A stretch of DNA of 11,321 nt from Ramicandelaber brevisporus. Taxonomy: Eukaryota > Kickxellomycota > Ramicandelaberales > Ramicandelaberaceae. Below, one piece after another: positions 6,022-11,321 of the stretch. The notes below the pieces were generated by a model that had not been told where the DNA came from, searched no databases, and worked only from the letters and a program-made list of their open reading frames with translations. Position 1 is the first letter of the stretch, and the number at the start of each line of letters is the position of its first letter. The stretch is from the NCBI GenBank assembly GCA_025201865.1, contig MU603305.1:1-11321 (forward strand), given 5' to 3'. The translations under genes and the position numbers were made by a program.

Positions 6022-9000
6022 TTACAAGTAGTGAGTGTTTATAGACGGCTGAAGAATAGAATTGACAATATCGCGTGCAATTTGTGGGTGGAATCCGTTC
6101 CGTTCCAATTCTGTCTCAATACGCTGGAGTGTTCTCGAGTCCAAAACAGTGCGCATAAATGAAGACTGCAGGTTGAGTGCACTGATTGCAGCCTTGAATT
6201 CTGTACTGGACCTTTCTGATGCTGGAGAGAGAGTGCAAGTCAGTGAAGCCAAGTATTCACGATACACAACTGTGCGTTCATGCAGAGTCCACGAAGAGAG
6301 CAGACCAGCTGATTCGCGCATGATTCCAACAGCAGCCAACCTGACAATGTCATGGTGCTGATGTGCCAGTGATCCGAGTGCACGAAGACATAGTGACAGC
6401 GCGTGTGGGGATGGACCAGCTGCGTGATTCTCAAAGAGCCTCTGCCAATTCTTCGCTAAAGCGCCTTCATCTCCATCTTCGTCACCTCCGCTATCGAAGT
6501 TATCCAGCATCCAGTTCAGCTCTTTAACATTATTCTGACGACTGATTGCTCTCCAAATCCACAATGCATGAAGATCAGATTTACTCCAAATACATGCCTT
6601 CATCAGAGTTGACACTGATGTTGGAGTCAACGGCAGATTCGAGTCAATAAAGTCGCCCAGAACCTCCATCACACCATTCATGTCACCAATTCGTGCAAAT
6701 GCGTTCATCAAAGTGTCGTAAAAGTATGAATCGAGTGGAATGTTGAATCGAGTTGCAGTCTGGTATGTCCAAATCAAATTGCTGAGTCGCCAATCATTGA
6801 GATCAGCTCCATCCTCATTGCTGCTACTGAGTGACATCTCGTGGCTGCCAGATAATGCTGATCCATCATTGGATTCTATCTGCTCTGCCAGCTGTCGCAT
6901 ATTGATTGATCGGAAACTAGCAAGTGCAGTCAACAGCTCCACATCTGCAATAACGCGACGTGATTGCTTGCTGGAATTTGTCTTCTTTTTCAGCTGTAAA
7001 ATGACATGCTTGATGAGCTCATGTGTTAAATCCAATTCACTGTCACTCAAGTACCGAGTCTTTGACAAAACAGTCAGAGCTGTTGTCGTGGCCATTTTCA
7101 AGAGTTTACGCTGAGATCCAGTTGACTGGTGAGCCAGTGCAACGTATTGTGAGCCTTTGACGCTATCATCTTGACCTTTGACATCCAATGTTTGCTGCTG
7201 CAGTAGTTTGTCAACTTGGACGATAGCTGCTGCAATATCTGATGCAGACATCGCGCTACTGTGTATTACACCAGCTGACTGATTCCGCTTTTGTTCGTCA
7301 GTGATGCTGCGTCGCAATGCAGCTACAGCACGATCTGGAGCGCCAATGGTCTTGTATGTGCCAAGTAGTGCTACGAGAGGAAGACTGATGCCGCGCATGG
7401 TTGGATATTGAATGCACATGTCATAGTAGATTTCCTCTACAAGTCGACCGTGATTGTCGCTCGGTGCTGATACTTGTGTCCGTGATTGATTCACGTACTC
7501 GCGATATTGCTGATCAAGAGACGATGCAAGAGTGATGGCCTCTGCGTACACCATGGATAGATATTGGCGTACAGGGTATGCTCCAGTGGCCGGCAGATGC
7601 TGGGTTTGATGCAATGGTAGGGGCTTTTGACTAACCGACACACTGCTGGGGTTGATGGTCTCGACGCTAAAGTCAAACGCGCTGTAGAGATGATCGAGTA
7701 CACGCCACAGTAGGCTCACAACAGTGTCTGGGTCAGCAAGTGTCGCATTTGATGATGAGTCAAAGTACATGCCTGGATCGATGTTTGATAGAGATTGCAT
7801 GAGTCGACTGCATCGAAGCGGTGTGAATGCTCGCCTGCGCATATCATATGGCAGTCTGCTTGTCATGTGATCAATGAGAGCCCGAGCATTGTCAATACGA
7901 TGTGCCGAAATGAGACAACGAGCCACTCGAATAAGAATACCAGAACGCAGAAGGGATGGGTTGGAGTGTAGCGCCGAGAGCTCAATGTGATGCCGTGCCA
8001 AGCCCAACGCCAGTGGCAAATTAGCATGAGAGTCAGATGTCAACATGAATATGACAGAGTCGAGACTAGAGATCAATGCTGTTGGAGGGCGACCGAGTTG
8101 TACAGAGCCATCGAGATCAGGCGATAGCCCAGTCAAATATGCTGCTACCATATCAGCCAGTTGAGAGGCAGCTGCGGCATCTCCAAACATGCGACAGCCA
8201 AAACAAAGCATGGTCAGAATGTCTGCGGATGGTGTTTGAATGGAATTCAGTGCGGTAGAAGAGTTCCAAAATGAGTTCCATAACCTGCGATTTCTACCAG
8301 CGATGATATGAGCTAACTGTTGAACCAAATCTGGTGTGCTAGTATGATTTGGTTGACATGTTGGCGGTGACTTTTTAGCTGATCGGCTGCTGTTAAGGAT
8401 ACCATGTCTGAGTGCCATCAGACAAGTGAAATCAATTGCATCTGAGCATGAATGCAGTCTCGCAACTGCCTGTTCACTTCTACCCAATCGAATATCAGCA
8501 TCGATCAGTGCCTTGGCAACCAGCGGTGATGTAACTGGTATTCTACTGCCATCTGTGATTTCGCGCTCAATCTCTTGAACCAGCTCCATTGCAGATTCAA
8601 TAGGCTGAGCAGCGTAGCATCGAATGACTGCTGCACAAACAGCTTCGCCCATCAGAGTCAACAAGTGCGTCGGTCGAGCACCTTTGCCACGATATGCCTC
8701 ACTGACCAGAGTTGCATTGTCGTGTATGGCTTGATACCAAGATTCGATGCCATCCACATCACCGTTTACTGCCGAGCAGAGAATGTAGCATCGATGCATA
8801 TCCAGCGAAGTTGCGTGAGTGTATGCCTTCAATTTGAGACCAACTGCAATACCAGAGATTTCGTGTAATGAATCCACCTGGCCAGCGATTGCAGCACAGT
8901 ATGCAATTGATGTGAGTTCGTCTGGGGTTGGTTGAAGCTGTGAAAGTGGCGCCATGTATCGCAGGAGATCTAAACTGAGCGCCAGCACATCATCTTTTGA

Positions 9001-9696
9001 CATTGATGTTCGCCTCGATACAACCGATGCTGATGATGCTGATGATGTTGATGTTGATGATGATGGTTGATCGAAGGTATCAAGAGACTGAGCAAAGTGA
9101 GCAAGGTCGATGATGATACTGGAAATGGACGATCGTGGCAGAGACTCCAATGCCTTCAACTCCAGCAGCTCCCGCACTTTAGCACATACAAATGGCAAGT
9201 CGGGAATAACTGGATGTTCGAGAAAGTACACTGGGATTGGTCTGAAATGCTGATCATCTTGAGCATGAGACCTTTGCCAGCTTGCTCTTGCTTGCATGCT
9301 GTTCACAATGCCATCGGTCAAGTGTTGAATTCTCGCTTCGTTGTCACCATCTGAATCATGTCGAGCTGAATTATCATTGGCAACATCCTCTACAATGATA
9401 CTGTCGGCTACTTTGGACCTTCTTATTGTTTCGTTATCAATAGTACTGGCTATGCTGCCACCACTACCACCACCGATGGGGTAAACCAATGTCGAAAAGT
9501 CTGATCTCTGCTGCCAGCCAACTGCTGCTGTAACTGTTGTTGCTGGAGAGTCGCGTAAAAGACCCAACTGCTGCTGCTGCTGCTGCTGTTGCCGCCTCCT
9601 TCGTCTAAAGTCCGGAAGTGTCCTGAGCTGAAGGTCATGTCGTAGCCTTTGCAAGCCACCCAGTCTCTTGGTGCAAAGCAACGTCCTTTGCAACAT
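6022..9696 (-). CDS. Large PPR-type (helical repeat) protein, probably mitochondrial
   Basis: This is a 1224-residue protein that I assign to the pentatricopeptide-repeat class, RNA-binding proteins that act on organelle transcripts. The ATG at 9696 gives an N-terminus rich in Arg, Leu, Gln and Thr and free of acidic residues for the first 20 (MLQRTLLCTKRLGGLQRLRH), a good mitochondrial presequence. Then come RRRRR and eight Gln (36-43). The best repeat is at about 989-1025: DSYFYDTLMNAFARIGDMNG followed by a helix and LPLTP, matching the PPR consensus. A further unit follows at 1026-1055. Weaker helix-pair segments lie near 341-417, 491-526, 583-618 and 770-801. Poorly conserved PPR tracts of this kind are typical of fungal mitochondrial expression factors. 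The frame stays open upstream to 10005 with in-frame ATGs at 9834, 9846 and 9963. Those starts would run through the divergent promoter, and the last lies inside the next gene, so I prefer 9696. The exact target RNA is unknown. A TPR-like or other helical-repeat assignment is possible. Confidence 0.65.
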   Translation of the reverse strand: MLQRTLLCTKRLGGLQRLRHDLQLRTLPDFRRRRRQQQQQQQQLGLLRDSPATTVTAAVGWQQRSDFSTLVYPIGGGSGGSIASTIDNETIRRSKVADSIIVEDVANDNSARHDSDGDNEARIQHLTDGIVNSMQARASWQRSHAQDDQHFRPIPVYFLEHPVIPDLPFVCAKVRELLELKALESLPRSSISSIIIDLAHFAQSLDTFDQPSSSTSTSSASSASVVSRRTSMSKDDVLALSLDLLRYMAPLSQLQPTPDELTSIAYCAAIAGQVDSLHEISGIAVGLKLKAYTHATSLDMHRCYILCSAVNGDVDGIESWYQAIHDNATLVSEAYRGKGARPTHLLTLMGEAVCAAVIRCYAAQPIESAMELVQEIEREITDGSRIPVTSPLVAKALIDADIRLGRSEQAVARLHSCSDAIDFTCLMALRHGILNSSRSAKKSPPTCQPNHTSTPDLVQQLAHIIAGRNRRLWNSFWNSSTALNSIQTPSADILTMLCFGCRMFGDAAAASQLADMVAAYLTGLSPDLDGSVQLGRPPTALISSLDSVIFMLTSDSHANLPLALGLARHHIELSALHSNPSLLRSGILIRVARCLISAHRIDNARALIDHMTSRLPYDMRRRAFTPLRCSRLMQSLSNIDPGMYFDSSSNATLADPDTVVSLLWRVLDHLYSAFDFSVETINPSSVSVSQKPLPLHQTQHLPATGAYPVRQYLSMVYAEAITLASSLDQQYREYVNQSRTQVSAPSDNHGRLVEEIYYDMCIQYPTMRGISLPLVALLGTYKTIGAPDRAVAALRRSITDEQKRNQSAGVIHSSAMSASDIAAAIVQVDKLLQQQTLDVKGQDDSVKGSQYVALAHQSTGSQRKLLKMATTTALTVLSKTRYLSDSELDLTHELIKHVILQLKKKTNSSKQSRRVIADVELLTALASFRSINMRQLAEQIESNDGSALSGSHEMSLSSSNEDGADLNDWRLSNLIWTYQTATRFNIPLDSYFYDTLMNAFARIGDMNGVMEVLGDFIDSNLPLTPTSVSTLMKACIWSKSDLHALWIWRAISRQNNVKELNWMLDNFDSGGDEDGDEGALAKNWQRLFENHAAGPSPHALSLCLRALGSLAHQHHDIVRLAAVGIMRESAGLLSSWTLHERTVVYREYLASLTCTLSPASERSSTEFKAAISALNLQSSFMRTVLDSRTLQRIETELERNGFHPQIARDIVNSILQPSINTHYL
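9568..9591 (-). repeat. CAG repeat encoding poly-Gln in the PPR-type protein
   Basis: On the coding strand there is one CAA followed by seven pure CAG codons, giving eight Gln just after five Arg. Being an uninterrupted run, it is a likely length-polymorphic site. Confidence 0.85.
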
Positions 9697-9793
9697 CAAG
9701 CTGCTCGAGTGTCCAAGAATGAAAGGTTTTTTGGTGGTCAAAGTTGAGATTGCCAGAATTCTGATCTGGCTGGCTTTTGCATCAGCATCACAC

Positions 9794-9812
9794 AAGTAAA
9801 AAAAAAAAACAT
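9794..9812. repeat. 19-base A12-containing motif, second copy
   Basis: AAGT, twelve A, CAT, identical to 3047-3065. It lies about 77 bases upstream of the Pol III subunit ATG and about 101 bases upstream of the PPR-type ATG. Confidence 0.6.
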
Positions 9813-9844
9813 ACAAACGCACAAACGCACACATACAAACGCAC
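9809..9844 (+). repeat. Three AAACGCAC motifs in a promoter
   Basis: AAACGCAC occurs at 9815-9822, 9823-9830 and 9837-9844. The first and third are part of an identical 14-base unit, ACATACAAACGCAC (9809-9822 and 9831-9844). It may be a factor-binding cluster or simple-sequence slippage. Confidence 0.6.
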
Positions 9845-9886
9845 ATATACACAAAGACAGAGACGGATTGCAGATTGTGACGAGCG

Positions 9887-10723
9887 ATGGCCAGCAGAGG
9901 TGGACGAGGTGGCGGTCGTGGTGGACGCGGCGGCGGCGGTGGCAGTTCGATTATCAAAAACATCCCCGGTGTTGCACCAGGCGAGCTCTCCAGACTCGTA
10001 TTCACTGGTCCAACTCAACTGTTTCCCGAGCGTGAAGAGCTGCCAATTCCAGTCAAACCATCGGCTAATGAACAGGCTGCCATTGAGTATGGTGAAGACT
10101 ATCTCCGACTACTGAAACAGACGCCGTTCAACATCAAACTGCCACCAACAAAGCCTGATATCCAGCGGTATTCAGACAAGTATTTTAAGCAAATGTCGGC
10201 GGCGGCTTTGAAGCAGCACACGTCATCTGGAAGACCGCTTATCTCGCAGTTTACACTTAATGTTAGGCGGCATCACGATAGCAGAGAAGCTGATCAGGAT
10301 GGCACGGTGTTTGATGATCAGGACGGAAACGAACAGAGTGCAAATTCGACTGTGACTGAGCATTCCGCAGATGTCAGACTAGCATTCAACCCAGCATTCT
10401 TCCCAGCAGAAATCCAGCCAAGATTAGCAGAAAATCCAGCAACAGTCAAGGCGGCAGCGGCAGCATTAAAGAAGCAGAAGCGAGATGCCGCCAGAGCAGC
10501 AGCTGAGGTGGATCTTAATGCACTTGGAAGCGACAACGAAGGAGGAGATGATGATGGAGAATCAAAGAAGGGCTCCGATGACGAAGAAGAGGAGGCAGAG
10601 GCTGAAATGGAAGAAGAAGACGAAGATGATAACGACTATGACGAGAACTACTTTGATGATGGGGCAGATGAAAACTACGATGATTTGGACGATGGCGGTG
10701 GCGGAGGCGGCGACTATGATTAA
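9887..10723 (+). CDS. RPC31: RNA polymerase III subunit C31 / RPC7
   Basis: This subunit belongs to the Pol III-specific initiation subcomplex (C82-C34-C31 in yeast), needed for tRNA and 5S rRNA transcription in the nucleus. The 278-residue length compares with about 251 in yeast C31 and 223 in human POLR3G. It starts with a Gly/Arg-rich stretch (2-19), also present in the yeast protein. Next come LFPEREELPIPVKP (45-58) and EYGEDYLRLLKQTPF (67-81), matching the family's P-P-L-x-P-V-P and helix before the core. IQRYSDKYF (92-100) is close to the IERYSDKY of yeast C31. A FNPAFFPAEIQP segment (167-178) is followed by an Ala/Lys helix. A strongly acidic tail of Asp/Glu with Tyr runs from about 215 to the end (EDEDDNDYDENYFDDGADENYDD), the hallmark of this subunit. 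No intron is needed. The start ATG at 9887 is the first in frame after the promoter. Confidence 0.88.
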   Translation: MASRGGRGGGRGGRGGGGGSSIIKNIPGVAPGELSRLVFTGPTQLFPEREELPIPVKPSANEQAAIEYGEDYLRLLKQTPFNIKLPPTKPDIQRYSDKYFKQMSAAALKQHTSSGRPLISQFTLNVRRHHDSREADQDGTVFDDQDGNEQSANSTVTEHSADVRLAFNPAFFPAEIQPRLAENPATVKAAAAALKKQKRDAARAAAEVDLNALGSDNEGGDDDGESKKGSDDEEEEAEAEMEEEDEDDNDYDENYFDDGADENYDDLDDGGGGGGDYD

Positions 10724-10800
10724 GTAAACAAAATTCAAAAAATATATAGTAGAGTAACGCTAATTGAATATAAGGATTCAAGGGGGATTTAAAGGAATGT
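10724..10800. other. Short convergent intergenic spacer with AATATA
   Basis: These 77 AT-rich bases lie between the stops of the Pol III subunit gene (+) and the right 5'-nucleotidase copy (-). AATATA at 10741-10746, after an A-rich stretch, could act as a variant poly(A) signal for the + strand gene. Nothing like AATAAA serves the - strand gene. Confidence 0.4.
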
Positions 10801-11321
10801 TTAAGCGAGAGTGAGACGGCCGTCGAGCTTTGGCGAGATTGGGGTGTGGGCCTTGATGTAGTTCTGGACGACGACGTCGAGCGTGTCGAGCGCTGGCGAG
10901 GCGCCGGCAATGGGGCCGCCGAAGATGTTGTCGCCGCCGGTGGCAAGGAAGTCGATGGTGACGCCGGCGTACGTCGTGGCGTCGTCGAGCGCAGCGTACG
11001 CGCCGTTGACCAGGATCTCGGCCGAGTCGAGCTTGGCGTACTTGCCGTCGGCACCCTTGGTGGCCTTGATCTTGAGGCCGCTGAACTGCGCGCCGGACGT
11101 CACGGCCTTGTTGTTGCCGGGGTGGAACTTGTTGAGCGCGGCGAGGATGCCGGTGCGGATGGCGGCGCCGGTCAGCTTGATGTCGACCACGGCGTTGCCG
11201 AACGGCAGGATGGTCAGCACCTCGCCGACGGTGATGGGGCCGGCGGTGATGCCAGCGCGGATGCCGCCGGCGTTCATGAAGGCGAAGCTGGGCTTGACGG
11301 CCTTGCGGAAGTCCATCATGG
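10801..11321 (-). CDS. 5'-nucleotidase family protein, C-terminal domain, second copy (5' end outside window)
   Basis: This encodes exactly the same 172 visible residues as the copy at 1-521, with the same motifs (NAGGIRAGI, LPFGN, DFLATGGDN, LDGRLTL). It differs at two silent sites: GTG instead of GTC for Val73 and CCA instead of CCG for Pro163. The last two bases of the window (CC on the coding strand) again fit the end of an Ala codon, so the coding region continues past the right edge. The catalytic metal-binding domain is not in view. It faces the Pol III subunit gene tail-to-tail across 77 bases. Its 3' flank is unrelated to that of the left copy, so this is a true second locus or allele-like copy. 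Confidence 0.9.
   Translation of the reverse strand, partial: MMDFRKAVKPSFAFMNAGGIRAGITAGPITVGEVLTILPFGNAVVDIKLTGAAIRTGILAALNKFHPGNNKAVTSGAQFSGLKIKATKGADGKYAKLDSAEILVNGAYAALDDATTYAGVTIDFLATGGDNIFGGPIAGASPALDTLDVVVQNYIKAHTPISPKLDGRLTLA
10801..11321 (-). repeat. Right arm of 521-bp inverted repeat
   Basis: This is the mirror image of 1-521 with 519 of 521 bases equal. The inner boundary is the stop codon (TTA at 10801-10803 on the + strand). The repeat must continue beyond the window. Confidence 0.97.

Larger units (their letters stand above)
9697..9886. promoter_or_regulatory. Divergent promoter between the PPR-type gene and the Pol III subunit gene
   Basis: These 190 bases separate the two divergent start codons. 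They hold an A12 tract (9798-9809) and three AAACGCAC motifs (9815-9844). There is no clear TATA box; CATATA near 9844 is weak. Both genes presumably share this region. Confidence 0.65.

Noticed and set aside
9887-9945. RGG-rich N-terminus of the Pol III subunit as a novel RNA-binding addition
   Set aside because: A Gly/Arg-rich start is also found in yeast C31, so it is a family trait rather than a novelty.
9697-10005. N-terminal extension of the PPR-type protein to 10005
   Set aside because: The frame is open but begins at GTG, crosses the divergent promoter and enters the Pol III subunit gene. Its Pro-rich part is the complement of the Gly/Arg codons, and the ATG at 9696 gives a good mitochondrial presequence.
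10515-11054. 179-codon minus-strand frame and its mirror at 268-540
   Set aside because: Ser/Thr/Arg/Pro-rich shadow of the 5'-nucleotidase frame and, in the first case, of the Pol III subunit acidic tail. No recognisable domain.
1-11321. Fold-back (hairpin) assembly artefact as the source of the inverted arms
   Set aside because: The arms differ at two positions and have unrelated unique 3' flanks, so they are two real copies. An artefact at the outer edges, where the copies continue, cannot be excluded.
1-11321. Transposon with terminal inverted repeats
   Set aside because: The arms are coding sequence of a cellular enzyme domain and run off the window. No transposase, integrase or target-site duplication is visible, and the interior is housekeeping-like genes.
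1-11321. tRNA, rRNA or other structured RNA genes
   Set aside because: The non-coding gaps are short, and I saw no cloverleaf, A/B-box pair or rRNA-like stretch by eye. A tRNAscan-SE or Infernal run would be the decisive test.

Overview
The window looks like a compact, intron-poor eukaryotic nuclear genome segment, most probably opisthokont and perhaps a zoosporic (chytrid-like) fungus. The evidence is a Sec20-type SNARE, the RNA polymerase III subunit C31/RPC7, a large mitochondrial-type PPR protein and an F-box protein. Their reading frames are mostly uninterrupted, short intergenic spaces separate them, and low-complexity and triplet-repeat coding is common. The lineage is inference from gene content and style only.

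Layout: (1) 1-521, + strand, the 3' part of a 5'-nucleotidase-family gene, open at the left edge. (2) 603-2903, - strand, an F-box protein with a long Q/P/H-rich N-terminus. (3) 2904-3362, a 459-base divergent promoter with CT-rich tracts, an A12 tract and a triplet repeat. (4) 3363-5843, + strand, a Sec20-like Golgi-to-ER SNARE with a very unusual ~590-residue acidic tail. (5) 6022-9696, - strand, a 1224-residue PPR-type protein with a mitochondrial-like presequence. (6) 9697-9886, a 190-base divergent promoter. (7) 9887-10723, + strand, the Pol III subunit C31/RPC7. (8) 10801-11321, - strand, a second copy of the same 5'-nucleotidase fragment, open at the right edge. The six genes alternate strands strictly (+ - + - + -).

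The most striking structural point is that the window is bounded by an exact mirror pair of 521-base inverted repeats. They differ at only two bases, both silent third-codon positions, and similarity ends at the stop codon. The arms have extreme GC-ending codon use (about 94% by hand count), whereas samples of the genes between are near 50%. The arms are real gene copies cut off at the window edges, not transposon ends. The break may simply be where an assembly could not resolve a longer repeat.

The genes between the arms are housekeeping-like and unrelated to one another: vesicle traffic, Pol III transcription, organelle gene expression and probable ubiquitin-ligase targeting. I see no dedicated multi-gene system. 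The most novel single gene is the Sec20 homologue, with its His/Asp-rich and Pro-Glu repeat tail.
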